This document shows, in pieces, positions 17,836 through 26,707 of a stretch of 64,000 bases of DNA. The translations under genes and the position numbers were made by a program. The stretch lies in contig NZ_JALIRM010000001.1 in the NCBI RefSeq assembly GCF_022900255.1, positions 806,001 through 870,000 on the forward strand, written 5' to 3'. Below the pieces are notes generated by a model, which searched no databases, had not been told where the DNA came from, and was given only the letters and a program-made list of their open reading frames with translations. Source of the DNA: Lederbergia wuyishanensis. Its GTDB lineage: Bacteria > Bacillota > Bacilli > Bacillales > Bacillaceae_C. Positions within the stretch are counted from its first letter, which is position 1. Every line of letters starts with the position of its first letter.

Positions 17836-18908
17836 CTGACTAGCAGCAATTCAGAACTAAAGCCCGGCCCTAGTGCTGCAATGACTCCATAGTCGCCACG
17901 ATTAATCTCCTGCTGCAAAAAACGTTCTAGAACAAATAATACAGTCACAGATGACATATTTCCATATTCCCGTAAAACATCAAGTGAGTTTGACGTTCTC
18001 TCCCTTGGCAAACCTAATGCTTCCTCATAGGCATTTAATACTTTTTTCCCACCAGGATGCGCAATAAAATGCTTTATATGAGGAATCGTTATTTGATTAT
18101 GTACAAGCAATTTCTCTACTTCCGGTTTTAGCCACTCTTTTACAATGGATGGAATGTCTTTAGAAAATACAACATACAAACCATTATCTTTTATATTCCA
18201 CCCCATTATGTCCAATGAATCATTCATTAATGTTGATTGTGTATCTATTATAGAAGGAATATTTTTTTCTATGATCTCAGAAAAGTTTATTTCATCTCCA
18301 CCAATAAGCACCGCTGCTGCTCCATCTGCAAAAAGAGAAGTCCCGATTATGTTACTTTTACTTAAATCATCTTTTTGAAAAGTAAGACTACATAACTCTA
18401 CTGCTACAACTAAAACTTTTGAATCAGGAAATCCACGGCAATATTCATATGCCCTTGAAAGCCCAGCAGCGCCACCTGCACAGCCAAGTCCCCAAATCGG
18501 AATTCTTTTTGTATTTTGGGAAAATGGCAATCTGTTCATAATTCGTGCTTCCAAACTTGGTGTTGCCATTCCAGTTGTATTAATCATAATAATTGCTTCT
18601 ATTTCGTCATAAGAAATTGATCTTTGTAAAGTTGGTGATTTTAGGCAATTTTTTATTGCATTTATGCTTAAATCTACAGCTAAATCAATAAATTCATCGT
18701 TTTTATCCGAGAATGAGTGGTTCTGTCGGTACCATTCTATATTTTTTACAAAATGGCGTTTTTCAATTTCCCCGTTATGAAAGACTTTAAGTAGGCGATC
18801 AATATCCTTCACTGAATCGGAGAAAAGTTGTTTTGCGAATTCCATTGTCTCATCTTGAGAAATAGCATGTTCTGGGACTGCTGTTCCAACAGAAATAATT
18901 CGCGGCAC
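17826..18908 (-). CDS. bpsA: BpsA (BcsA), type III polyketide synthase
   Basis: A 360-residue chalcone-synthase-fold enzyme builds alkylpyrones from long-chain acyl-CoA and malonyl-CoA. The Cys-His-Asn triad is intact: C143 in WGLGCAGGAAG, H284 in FIAHPGGKK and N317 in EYGNMSS. The family length is 365-390 residues, so it is complete. A GTG start with GGGAG upstream is likely. It begins 36 bp after EPSP synthase on the same strand with no terminator between, which suggests expression from the T-box-controlled aro promoter, perhaps with an internal one. Confidence 0.92.
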   Translation of the reverse strand: MPRIISVGTAVPEHAISQDETMEFAKQLFSDSVKDIDRLLKVFHNGEIEKRHFVKNIEWYRQNHSFSDKNDEFIDLAVDLSINAIKNCLKSPTLQRSISYDEIEAIIMINTTGMATPSLEARIMNRLPFSQNTKRIPIWGLGCAGGAAGLSRAYEYCRGFPDSKVLVVAVELCSLTFQKDDLSKSNIIGTSLFADGAAAVLIGGDEINFSEIIEKNIPSIIDTQSTLMNDSLDIMGWNIKDNGLYVVFSKDIPSIVKEWLKPEVEKLLVHNQITIPHIKHFIAHPGGKKVLNAYEEALGLPRERTSNSLDVLREYGNMSSVTVLFVLERFLQQEINRGDYGVIAALGPGFSSELLLVRWE

Positions 18909-18943
18909 ACCGACATCTCCCTTCCTTTAAAAAAAATGAAAAT

Positions 18944-20218
18944 TTATTGTTTTAGCTCTTCTAATTGCTCGAAAAATCCAGGATACGAAATGGTAATAGC
19001 CTCGGTATTTTGAATATGTGTTTCGCCCGACGCCAAGCAGCTTGCAATTGCGAGCATCATCCCGATTCGATGGTCTCCATGGCTGCTAACTTGAGCTCCA
19101 TGCAAGTTAGATTTTCCATAGATTTTCATTCCATCTTCCGTTGCTTCTATATTGGCTCCAAGTTTCTTTAATTCATCTACAACGGTATCTATTCGATTTG
19201 TTTCTTTTACTTTTAATTCAGCTGCATCTTTAATAACCGTTATACCTTCAGCCTGTGTGGCAGCGAGAGCCAGGATTGGAATCTCATCAATCAGCCTAGG
19301 AATAATATCCCCGCTTATTTCGACGCTTTTCAAATTAGAATAGCGAACTGTAATATCTGCATAAGGCTCCATCACTTGGTCATTTACATTATGAATGGTG
19401 ATATCTGCACCCATATTGGTTAGTATATCCAAAATTCCAGTTCTAGTAGGATTAATTCCGACATTTTTGATAATGATTTCACTACCTGGAATAATGGACC
19501 CTGCTACAAGAAAGAATGCAGCAGAAGAAATATCTCCAGGAACATTAATAGAAGATCCCTTTAGTGTCTGTTTTCCTCTGACAGTTTTTTTCAAACCTTT
19601 CGTTTCAACAGAACCACCAAATTCTTGGAGCATTCGCTCTGTATGATCACGAGAATTCTCGGGTTCTAAAACAGATGTTTCTCCATCAGCAAATATTCCT
19701 GCTAGAAGAATAGCTGATTTTACTTGTGCACTTGCTACAGGTGAATTGTAATTAATTCCTTTTAGTCCGCCGCCACGGACTGCTAACGGTGTGAATTTGC
19801 CCTCTGCACGACCGTCAATTTTAGCGCCCATTTCTTTCAATGGTATCGTTACCCTTCCCATAGGTCTTTTGGCAATCGACTCATCACCTATTACTGTAGT
19901 ATGGAACGGAAGACTGGATAAAATACCTAACATAAGTCTAATAGTCGTACCAGAATTCCCAACATCTAAAAATTGACTAGGCTCCTTTAATCCTTCTAAC
20001 CCTTTACCTTCAATCTCTACATGTTCTCCATCTAAATGGATCTCAACACCAAGTTTTCTAAAACAATCTATAGTACTTAGACAATCATCTCCAGTTAAAA
20101 GCCCATCAATCACAGTCTTTCCGTGAGCAATAGAACCTAGCATAACGGCACGATGTGAAATCGATTTATCTCCTGGTACTTTCATTTCCCCTTTTAGTCG
20201 TACGGTCAATTTCTCCAC
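18944..20218 (-). CDS. aroA: 3-phosphoshikimate 1-carboxyvinyltransferase (EPSP synthase)
   Basis: This 424-residue enzyme joins phosphoenolpyruvate to shikimate-3-phosphate, the sixth step of the shikimate pathway. Diagnostic blocks are [19 protein letters not shown] at the N-terminus, [14 protein letters not shown] with the PEP-binding glycines, and [13 protein letters not shown]. In this class (class II-like Bacillus type) the sequence around residue 95 is GNSGTTIR rather than the class I GNAGTAMR. The B. subtilis name is aroE. It starts 3 bp after tyrA, so the genes are tightly packed. Confidence 0.96.
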   Translation of the reverse strand: MEKLTVRLKGEMKVPGDKSISHRAVMLGSIAHGKTVIDGLLTGDDCLSTIDCFRKLGVEIHLDGEHVEIEGKGLEGLKEPSQFLDVGNSGTTIRLMLGILSSLPFHTTVIGDESIAKRPMGRVTIPLKEMGAKIDGRAEGKFTPLAVRGGGLKGINYNSPVASAQVKSAILLAGIFADGETSVLEPENSRDHTERMLQEFGGSVETKGLKKTVRGKQTLKGSSINVPGDISSAAFFLVAGSIIPGSEIIIKNVGINPTRTGILDILTNMGADITIHNVNDQVMEPYADITVRYSNLKSVEISGDIIPRLIDEIPILALAATQAEGITVIKDAAELKVKETNRIDTVVDELKKLGANIEATEDGMKIYGKSNLHGAQVSSHGDHRIGMMLAIASCLASGETHIQNTEAITISYPGFFEQLEELKQ

Positions 20219-20221
20219 TCC

Positions 20222-21328
20222 TCACATACTGATATACGTCTCATACCCTCTGTTTTCTAAACAAACTTTTGCTCTCTCAAGATCCTTTTCGGTTTGAAAA
20301 CTAATTCTAAGAACTCCGTAAACATCCTCGCGTGCTTCAATAATCCTAATATTTGTAATGCTGATATTTTCTTGGGCAAGAAGTGTTGTGATATCTGAGA
20401 TAACCCCTGGTTTATCGAGTATATCTACATATAAATCATAGAATGCAGTAATGGCTCCTTTTGCTCGGACAGGTAATGAATCACGATATTTTTTTGCACC
20501 ATCAAAATAATGATACAGCTCTTCATTGTCTCCCTCTTCAACCAATTGTCTTACTTCATTCATTTCTGACATCCATTGATCTAATAAAGAGAGCAGAATA
20601 GGTTGATTATGTTTGACAATATCCCTCCACATTTCCGGACTCGAAGAAGCGATTCTGGTTATATCTCTAAATCCACCTGCAGCAAGATATTTAACATGTT
20701 CGTTTTGGGAAGCATGATTTTCCACTTGGCGCACCAAACTAGCTGCAACGATATGTGGAAAATGACTAACAACACCCGTTACTAAATCATGTTCTTTTGG
20801 ATCCATTATTATAAAGTTAGCATTTGTCCCTTTTAACCATTTTTTCAAAATATCGATTTTACCATTTGTGGCATTTTGGGATGGGGTTAACACATAGAAT
20901 GCATTTTCAAATAAATGTGCTCTAGCACTGCCAGGTCCCACTTTATGTGATCCAGCCATCGGATGCCCGCCAATAAATGGAATACCATTATTAAAGTACT
21001 CTTCAGCTTTTTCCATAATTTTAGCTTTAGTACTGCCTACGTCTGTAATAATAACATCTTCTTTTAATGGTAGAACGGAGAGTTTTTCTAGAATCTGCTC
21101 TGCTTTATCTACTGGACAAGCCAAAATAATTAGATCAGCTTTAGATGCTTCCTCCTCGAGTTTCTCCGTAAAGTCATCAATAATATTTAATTTTTTTGCT
21201 AATTGGCAATTATCTAATTTGACATCAAAGCCAACAATATGGACATGATGTTCCTTTTTTATTGCCAGGGCGACCGATCCACCGATCAGCCCAACCCCTA
21301 CCAATAATACTCGTTTCAAATCATCCAT
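20222..21328 (-). CDS. tyrA: Prephenate dehydrogenase with ACT domain
   Basis: The 368-residue enzyme oxidatively decarboxylates prephenate to 4-hydroxyphenylpyruvate for tyrosine synthesis. The NAD-binding motif GVGLIGGSVALA is near the N-terminus, and the conserved catalytic and substrate region GGHPMAGSHKVGPGSAR follows. Residues 295-368 form an ACT domain (DKPGVISDITTLLAQENISITNIRIIE in two blocks), consistent with tyrosine feedback. No chorismate mutase domain is attached. It lies 18 bp downstream of hisC in the T-box-led operon. Confidence 0.95.
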   Translation of the reverse strand: MDDLKRVLLVGVGLIGGSVALAIKKEHHVHIVGFDVKLDNCQLAKKLNIIDDFTEKLEEEASKADLIILACPVDKAEQILEKLSVLPLKEDVIITDVGSTKAKIMEKAEEYFNNGIPFIGGHPMAGSHKVGPGSARAHLFENAFYVLTPSQNATNGKIDILKKWLKGTNANFIIMDPKEHDLVTGVVSHFPHIVAASLVRQVENHASQNEHVKYLAAGGFRDITRIASSSPEMWRDIVKHNQPILLSLLDQWMSEMNEVRQLVEEGDNEELYHYFDGAKKYRDSLPVRAKGAITAFYDLYVDILDKPGVISDITTLLAQENISITNIRIIEAREDVYGVLRISFQTEKDLERAKVCLENRGYETYISM

Positions 21329-21346
21329 TTTTACACAGCCTATTCT

Positions 21347-22429
21347 TTACGAAAGTTTAACACTCGCAATTTCCGCGATGATTTTCATCAATTCTTCATT
21401 TTCCTCTTCTTTCCCTATCGTGATACGTACGCCATTGGGAAATGCACGAACAATCCAGCCTTTTTCCAATAATCGTTGAAATATTTCATTACTAGAAAGT
21501 CCGGAAATATTAATAAAAACAAAATTTCCTTGAGATGGATAATAAGAAATTTGATGTTCATCAAAAAATTGATAATATTTTACTAGTTCTTTTGCGTTTA
21601 CAGCGACAGTATTTTCAACGAAATCTTTGTCATCCAATGCAGCAATGGCAGCTGTTTGTGCCAGTGCCGAAGTATTAAATGGGAGTCTTGCCACTTCTAA
21701 TTGTTTAATAAGTGAAGGTGCTCCAATTCCATACCCAATCCTAAAACCTGCAAGACCGAATGCTTTTGAAAATGTTCTCATGATTAAAAGATTTTCATAT
21801 TTGTTTAACAATGGAATGGTGTTAGGATAGTCATCATTCGTTGCATATTCGAAGTATGCTTCGTCTAAAACAACAAGAACATGATTCGGAACTTTGCTTA
21901 AAAATCCCTCTAACTCTAATTGATTAACATAAGTACCTGTTGGATTATTCGGATTACATATCCATACAATTTTCGTACGATCGTCTATTTGGTTTGCCAT
22001 TTCTTCCAAATCGTGACGGCCATCCTTTAAAGGGACTTCCCTTAATTCAGCATTTTCAATAATTGCATGATGGCGATATTGCGGGAAAGTTTCCTTAGCC
22101 ATTACGGTATTTGTTTCAGGCGATAACAAAGCCCTAATTAAATATTGAATTAATTCATCAAGACCACTGGAAAAAATGAGCTGGTCCCCATCCACTCCGA
22201 GGTATTCAGCGACTTTTTCTCTTAACTCTGTCGCCGCTCCATCCGGGTAAATCGCAAAGCTAGGAATTTTTGTCGTAATTGATTGGAGTACATTTGGTGA
22301 ACATCCGTATGGATTTTCATTAGAAGCAAGCTTTACAATTTTGTCTAAGTTGTACTCCCTTTTTACTTCGTCAGTCGTTTTCCCAGGAATGTAAGGTTTT
22401 AATGTTAATAATTGTTCTTTAACCTTCAT
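21347..22429 (-). CDS. hisC: Histidinol-phosphate / aromatic aminotransferase HisC
   Basis: A 360-residue PLP enzyme of the HisC family. The substrate-binding start SNENPYGCSPNVL, the NPNNPTGTYV block and the PLP lysine in RTFSKAFGLAGFRIGYGIG are all present. In B. subtilis the same enzyme serves both histidine and tyrosine/phenylalanine synthesis from its place between the trp genes and tyrA. Its place here between chorismate synthase and tyrA fits the transamination of 4-hydroxyphenylpyruvate and phenylpyruvate. It probably also does the histidine step, since no other hisC is visible in the window. Confidence 0.93.
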   Translation of the reverse strand: MKVKEQLLTLKPYIPGKTTDEVKREYNLDKIVKLASNENPYGCSPNVLQSITTKIPSFAIYPDGAATELREKVAEYLGVDGDQLIFSSGLDELIQYLIRALLSPETNTVMAKETFPQYRHHAIIENAELREVPLKDGRHDLEEMANQIDDRTKIVWICNPNNPTGTYVNQLELEGFLSKVPNHVLVVLDEAYFEYATNDDYPNTIPLLNKYENLLIMRTFSKAFGLAGFRIGYGIGAPSLIKQLEVARLPFNTSALAQTAAIAALDDKDFVENTVAVNAKELVKYYQFFDEHQISYYPSQGNFVFINISGLSSNEIFQRLLEKGWIVRAFPNGVRITIGKEEENEELMKIIAEIASVKLS

Positions 22430-22444
22430 GGCGTACCCATCCTT

Positions 22445-23617
22445 TTAAAAATTTTTGGAGTATTCTTTATGTCTTTCAATATTATCTTTAATGGCAGATA
22501 TTCGATCTTGCCCAAATTCTTCTAATAACGCCACTGCAAGTTCCCAAGCAACGACAGATTCAGCAACTACACTTGCTGCAGGAACAGCACAACTGTCGGA
22601 ACGTTCGATACTCGCTTTAAAAGGCTCTTTCGTATCAATATCGACACTTTCTAATGGTTTATACAGAGTAGGAATCGGCTTCATTACCCCTCTTATAACA
22701 ATCGGCATTCCGGTTGTCATTCCACCTTCAAACCCACCAGCATTATTCGTCCTTCTTGTATATCCATTTTCCTTATCCCATTGGATTTCATCATGGACTT
22801 GGCTTCCTGGACGATGGGCTGCTTCAAAACCAATTCCAATTTCTACACCTTTAAAAGCATTGATACTCATTACAGCCGCTGCAAGTTTTGCTTCAAGCTT
22901 ACGGTCATATTGTACATAACTTCCTACTCCAATCGGCATTCCCTCAACGATGACTTCAACAATACCTCCGATTGAATCTCCGTTTTTCTTTGCGTCATCG
23001 ATGGCTTGCATCATTTTTTCTCCAGCATCAGGATCAAGGCATCGAACTGATGATTCTTCAGTAATTTTCTGTAATTCTTCTATTGAGTTATAGTTAACTT
23101 TTTGAGCCCTCACTCCACCGATTTCGATGACATGCCCACCAACTTTAACGCCAAGTTCAGAAAGAATTGTTTTAGCAACAGCACCAGCTGCAACACGAAC
23201 TGTTGTTTCTCTAGCAGATGAACGTTCTAGTACATTCCGCATATCACGGTGGCCGTATTTTATTGCTCCATTTAAATCTGCATGTCCTGGTCTTGGTCGA
23301 GTAATTTTTCTTTTTACTTCTTCCTGCTCTTCTGCACTAATTGGAGCAGCTCCCATTATTTTTTGCCAATGTTTAAAATCATTGTTTTGTACAACCAATG
23401 CGATAGGGGCACCGATTGTAACACCATGACGAACACCACTTAAAATTTGAACTTGATCCTTCTCAATTTGCATTCTTCGGCCACGGCCATGTCCTTTTTG
23501 TCTTCTATGCAATTCATGGTTAATCATTTCCGCTGTTAATTCAAGTCCTGCTGGCACACCTTCTAAAATTGTAGTTAGCTGCGGGCCATGCGACTCCCCT
23601 GCTGTTAAATATCTCAT
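22445..23617 (-). CDS. aroC: Chorismate synthase
   Basis: The 390-residue enzyme turns EPSP into chorismate with reduced FMN. Signature segments are [19 protein letters not shown] at the N-terminus, [28 protein letters not shown] and [13 protein letters not shown] near residue 290. The B. subtilis name is aroF. It is the first gene of the T-box-led operon. In B. subtilis aroB, aroH and the trp genes follow at this point; here hisC follows after 15 bp. Confidence 0.96.
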   Translation of the reverse strand: MRYLTAGESHGPQLTTILEGVPAGLELTAEMINHELHRRQKGHGRGRRMQIEKDQVQILSGVRHGVTIGAPIALVVQNNDFKHWQKIMGAAPISAEEQEEVKRKITRPRPGHADLNGAIKYGHRDMRNVLERSSARETTVRVAAGAVAKTILSELGVKVGGHVIEIGGVRAQKVNYNSIEELQKITEESSVRCLDPDAGEKMMQAIDDAKKNGDSIGGIVEVIVEGMPIGVGSYVQYDRKLEAKLAAAVMSINAFKGVEIGIGFEAAHRPGSQVHDEIQWDKENGYTRRTNNAGGFEGGMTTGMPIVIRGVMKPIPTLYKPLESVDIDTKEPFKASIERSDSCAVPAASVVAESVVAWELAVALLEEFGQDRISAIKDNIERHKEYSKNF

Positions 23618-23689
23618 CTTTTTTTCCTCCCATTTATATGATAATGACTCTGTTAAAAATTATTGGTGAATTTTTTTTCTACATTGATT

Positions 23690-23815
23690 GTCTCTGAAAA
23701 AGCGAGACTCCTGCGGGGTAAGCGGGTCAATCAAGACCTCTCATGCATTTTATAGGCAATGGTTGCTCTTTAACCCAAAGCGGAAAGCGACCGCCTTAAG
23801 CAAATCAACATACAA
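23690..23815. repeat. Intergenic repeat remnant of the gactcctgcggg type
   Basis: The sequence gcgagactcctgcggggta, followed by gcggaaagcgaccgcc, matches a GC-richer repeat type that I recognise from many Bacillaceae intergenic regions. It lies between the T-box terminator and chorismate synthase, inside the predicted leader of the operon. A partial relative (minus strand, gagactcatggggaa) occurs near 51785-51797. Confidence 0.5.
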
Positions 23816-23837
23816 ATAATACAGAGCCAAAAAATAC

Positions 23838-24085
23838 AAAAAAGCCCCTGCAAAAAATGCAGGGACGTTTTAATCGCGGTACCACCCTAATTGCGGATTT
23901 AAATCCGCCACTCTTGTTTGATAACGGTTAATACCGTCTTTTTTTACTAATCTGGAAAGGAACCCAAATATTCAAAAAAGAAGCTCAAGGGAGTAATTCA
24001 TCTTCATGATTGTACTGATTCGCACCAACCATCAGTTCTCTGACGCTACAAATTCATAAACACTACTATGCCCTGTCTTAGCTTT
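23838..24085 (-). promoter_or_regulatory. T-box riboswitch of the aromatic amino acid operon (probably tRNA-Tyr)
   Basis: Read on the minus strand, the leader has a Stem I beginning near gctaagacaggg with AGTA, an AG-bulge/distal-loop block (agagaactgatggttggtg), the exact T-box AGGGTGGTACCGCG (23875-23888) and a strong terminator: gtccctgca, a T-rich loop, tgcaggggc and TTTTTT (23838-23866). Uncharged tRNA binding would favour the antiterminator and switch on the chorismate synthase-hisC-tyrA-EPSP synthase operon. After the GAA of the specifier loop the sequence reads TTACTCCC, so a UAC (Tyr) specifier is most likely. The codon assignment is an inference. Confidence 0.93.
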
Positions 24086-24093
24086 TGATTCAT

Positions 24094-24123
24094 ATTATAT
24101 AAATTCAATTTTTATCATATCCA
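24094..24123 (-). promoter_or_regulatory. Candidate sigma-A promoter of the T-box operon
   Basis: On the minus strand a perfect TATAAT (24094-24099) lies 18 bp from a weak -35 TGGATA (24118-24123). The predicted start near 24087 falls just before Stem I of the T-box. Confidence 0.5.
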
Positions 24124-24250
24124 TGGATTCTTGTAAAGTAATATTTTGTTTTTTTCAAAAATAAAATATCACATTAACATTTTCCTATTTAAAACATAAA
24201 GTGTAATATATCAATTGTATGCTAATATTAATTAAATGTGACGATGAAAC

Positions 24251-24291
24251 GAAAAGTTTTGCAAAATTAATAAAAAGTGCAAAAACTTTTC
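24251..24291. promoter_or_regulatory. Inverted repeat upstream of the DAHP synthase promoter
   Basis: Two 13-14-nt arms, gaaaagttttgca (24251-24263) and tgcaaaaacttttc (24278-24291), form a near-perfect inverted repeat with one extra A. It ends 9 bp before the -35 box of the DAHP synthase gene and 130 bp upstream of the T-box promoter. No U-run follows, so it is not a terminator. It could be a protein-binding operator between the two divergent aromatic transcripts. Confidence 0.45.
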
Positions 24292-24300
24292 TTTAGCCTA

Positions 24301-24329
24301 TTGACAATTATTAGGTTAGCGTCTATCGT
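24301..24329 (+). promoter_or_regulatory. Sigma-A promoter of the DAHP synthase gene
   Basis: TTGACA (24301-24306), a 17-bp spacer and TATCGT (24324-24329) fit a sigma-A promoter. The leader is about 100 nt, with AAGGAGG before the TTG start codon. Confidence 0.7.
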
Positions 24330-24439
24330 ATTGAGTTATCAACCAAAATATTTTCATACACGCTTTACAGCGTTGAAGTCTTAAAGTAAGATGATATTAC
24401 CATCTAACTGGACAGAAAAAACATAAGGAGGGCTTATCG

Positions 24440-25525
24440 TTGTCAGAACTAGAAATGTTACGTTCGAAAATTGAAAAAACAACCTTGCAAATTTTAGAAT
24501 TATTAAATGAGCGAGGCAAGATTGCACAAGATATCGGTAAATTAAAAGAAATGCAGGGCGTAAAGCGTTACGATCCAGTACAGGAGCGTAAATTGTTTGA
24601 TCTCATCGCTGAGCATAACGAAGGCCCATTCGAAACTTCAACTGTTCAGCATATATTCAAACAAATTTTTAAAGCTAGCCTTGAACTACAAGAAGATGAT
24701 AATCGCAAAGCACTGCTTGTTTCAAGAAAGAAAAAGCCTGAAAATACGGTTGTTTCAGTGTTAGGTGAAGAAATCGGAAATGGCACTCAACATTTTATTA
24801 TGGGGCCATGTGCTGTAGAAAGCTATGATCAAGTAAAACTTGTTGCCCAAGCAATGAAACAACAAGGCTTGAAATTAATGCGCGGTGGTGCATATAAGCC
24901 AAGAACATCTCCATACGATTTCCAAGGTCTTGGATTAGAAGGCTTAAAAATTTTGAGACAGGTTGCGGATGAAGAAGGAATGGCTATCATTAGTGAAATC
25001 CTAAATCCAAATGATATGGAGACAGCTTTAGATTACGTAGATGTAATTCAAATTGGCGCCCGCAACATGCAAAACTTTGAACTTTTGAAAGTTGCAGGAT
25101 CTGTAAGAAAGCCTATTTTATTGAAACGTGGCTTATCCGCAACAATTGAAGAATTTATGTATGCCGCTGAATACATTCTTGCTCAAGGCAACGACCAAAT
25201 TATTCTTTGTGAGCGCGGTATTAGAACATATGAAAAAGCTACACGAAATACACTAGATATATCTGCTGTTCCAATTTTGAAGAAAGAAACTCACTTGCCA
25301 GTAGTTGTTGACGTAACTCACTCTACTGGACGTAAAGACTTACTTCTCCCTACTGCTAAAGCAGCGTTGGCGATTGGGGCAGATGCTGTAATGGCAGAAG
25401 TTCATCCAGATCCAGCAGTTGCTCTTTCAGATTCAGCGCAACAAATGAATATTCCAGAATTCAATAAATTTATGGAAGAAGCAAGAGCATTTGCTAATCT
25501 TGTACAAAAAACACCAGTTAGCTAA
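24440..25525 (+). CDS. aroA(G): Bifunctional chorismate mutase / DAHP synthase
   Basis: This 361-residue protein has an N-terminal AroQ chorismate mutase helix bundle (residues 1-90, [20 protein letters not shown] onward) fused to a class Ibeta DAHP synthase. The latter shows [39 protein letters not shown] and [17 protein letters not shown]. It condenses phosphoenolpyruvate with erythrose-4-phosphate and is expected to be inhibited by chorismate or prephenate through the mutase domain, as in B. subtilis AroA. It starts at TTG with AAGGAGG upstream. In B. subtilis this gene is far from the aro-trp cluster; here it is divergent from it. Confidence 0.95.
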   Translation: MSELEMLRSKIEKTTLQILELLNERGKIAQDIGKLKEMQGVKRYDPVQERKLFDLIAEHNEGPFETSTVQHIFKQIFKASLELQEDDNRKALLVSRKKKPENTVVSVLGEEIGNGTQHFIMGPCAVESYDQVKLVAQAMKQQGLKLMRGGAYKPRTSPYDFQGLGLEGLKILRQVADEEGMAIISEILNPNDMETALDYVDVIQIGARNMQNFELLKVAGSVRKPILLKRGLSATIEEFMYAAEYILAQGNDQIILCERGIRTYEKATRNTLDISAVPILKKETHLPVVVDVTHSTGRKDLLLPTAKAALAIGADAVMAEVHPDPAVALSDSAQQMNIPEFNKFMEEARAFANLVQKTPVS

Positions 25526-25529
25526 TAAG

Positions 25530-25690
25530 AACTTAAGCGCACGCCCTGTTCAGCGATTTACAAACTTTTTATCATTCTGAAGAGATAAAGGAAACACTGT
25601 ATTCGAGAACCGATGTACAGATATCGAAAGTTTGCTAGGTGCTAGAGCTAGACGGGAGCTACCTTCTTAAAAGTTATCTACAATATTCCA
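25530..25690 (+). repeat. Dispersed intergenic repeat, copy A
   Basis: No gene is present in this gap. The sequence gagataaaggaaacac (25582-25597), then cgatgtaca and gtttgctaggtgctag, recurs in other gaps: minus strand near 43627-43642 (gagataaaggaagcac) and near 60830-60845 (gagataaaagaaacac, with gatgtaca and gttcgctagacgctag). A weaker match lies near 28450. Confidence 0.5.
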
Positions 25691-25710
25691 ATATATAATT
25701 TTCTAAGATA

Positions 25711-25760
25711 CAAAAAAGCATTTCATTTTTCATTAATACGAAGAATGAGATGCTTTTTTT
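25711..25760. terminator. Bidirectional terminator between DAHP synthase and EamA genes
   Basis: An imperfect stem pairs aaaaaagcatttcattttt with aagaatgagatgctttttt, with T-runs on both strands. It separates converging genes and touches the EamA stop codon. Confidence 0.7.
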
Positions 25761-26664
25761 AATCTAAGTCTACCTTTGATGGAAAGACAATTGGATCCTG
25801 TCTTCTCGACCTTTCAGAAATAATTAGTATTGATGAGAGTATAAAAACAGCCCCTATCATTTGTCCTATGAATAAGTTTTCATTAAAGATGGTGATTCCT
25901 ATCAACACAGCCGATACAGGTTCTACCGTTGCTAAAATGGATGCCGTGCTGCTTTCAATTCCCTTCAAACCATAAGTGTATAGCAAATATGCAATAACTG
26001 TCGGAAATAGTCCAAGGCCTGTCATAAAAAGCCAAGCTTCAAGTGGCAGGGACTGTGCTTTTTTCCAAAACGGGAAGAAAGGGAGTAAAGTAATCGAAGA
26101 AACAAAAAACGTATAAAAAGTAATGATGAAACTATCATAATCTCTTAATGCGATTTTCCCAAAAATGGTATATAATGCATAGCCCAAACCAGAACACAGT
26201 CCAATGACAAAGCCTAATGTATTCCAGTCCCCTCCTACTTCTTTCCCGGCAAGCGCTATAATCGTACACCCTACTATCGTAGTAAAGACGGCAATCAACT
26301 TCTTTTTCATTAATCTTTCCTTTAAAATAATTGCGGAAAGAATAGCTACAAATGCAGGTGCCGTATAAAGAAGCATCACAGCGAGTGATATTGACATCAT
26401 ATTGATTGCCTTAAAATAAGCCCAGTTAAAAAAGACAATACTACATAACCCCGTGCCGATAAAATACCATATATGTTTCAATTGGATAATTAACTTTCGT
26501 TTATTTTCCATAAAAATGACAATGGGTAATAACCATAAAAACGCAAAGAAAACACGAATAGTGACTATTTCCATTTCCGTAAAACCATAATAAGTTAATT
26601 TTTTGATAAATATTGCAATGGCTCCCCATAATAACGCAGCAACCATTACCATTAATTGGTACAT
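25759..26664 (-). CDS. EamA-family (DMT) transporter
   Basis: The 301-residue membrane protein has ten hydrophobic segments arranged as two five-helix EamA repeats, a typical drug/metabolite transporter. Conserved features include the N-terminal MYQLMVMVAALLWGAIAIFIKK and the helix-10 end followed by a short charged tail. Members export amino acids, nucleosides or other metabolites. The substrate cannot be read from sequence. It is monocistronic between two terminators. Confidence 0.88.
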   Translation of the reverse strand: MYQLMVMVAALLWGAIAIFIKKLTYYGFTEMEIVTIRVFFAFLWLLPIVIFMENKRKLIIQLKHIWYFIGTGLCSIVFFNWAYFKAINMMSISLAVMLLYTAPAFVAILSAIILKERLMKKKLIAVFTTIVGCTIIALAGKEVGGDWNTLGFVIGLCSGLGYALYTIFGKIALRDYDSFIITFYTFFVSSITLLPFFPFWKKAQSLPLEAWLFMTGLGLFPTVIAYLLYTYGLKGIESSTASILATVEPVSAVLIGITIFNENLFIGQMIGAVFILSSILIISERSRRQDPIVFPSKVDLD

Positions 26665-26678
26665 ATTATCTCATCCTA

Positions 26679-26707
26679 TATAAAAGAGATGGCAAAAATG
26701 CCACCTC
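26679..26707 (-). terminator. Terminator of ypwA
   Basis: On the minus strand agaggtggca and tgccatctct form a stem with one G.U pair and a 4-nt loop, followed by TTTTATAT. It starts right after the ypwA stop. Confidence 0.8.

Noticed and set aside
22455-22919. 154-codon plus-strand open frame
   Set aside because: It is antisense to the well-supported chorismate synthase gene, with no ribosome-binding site.
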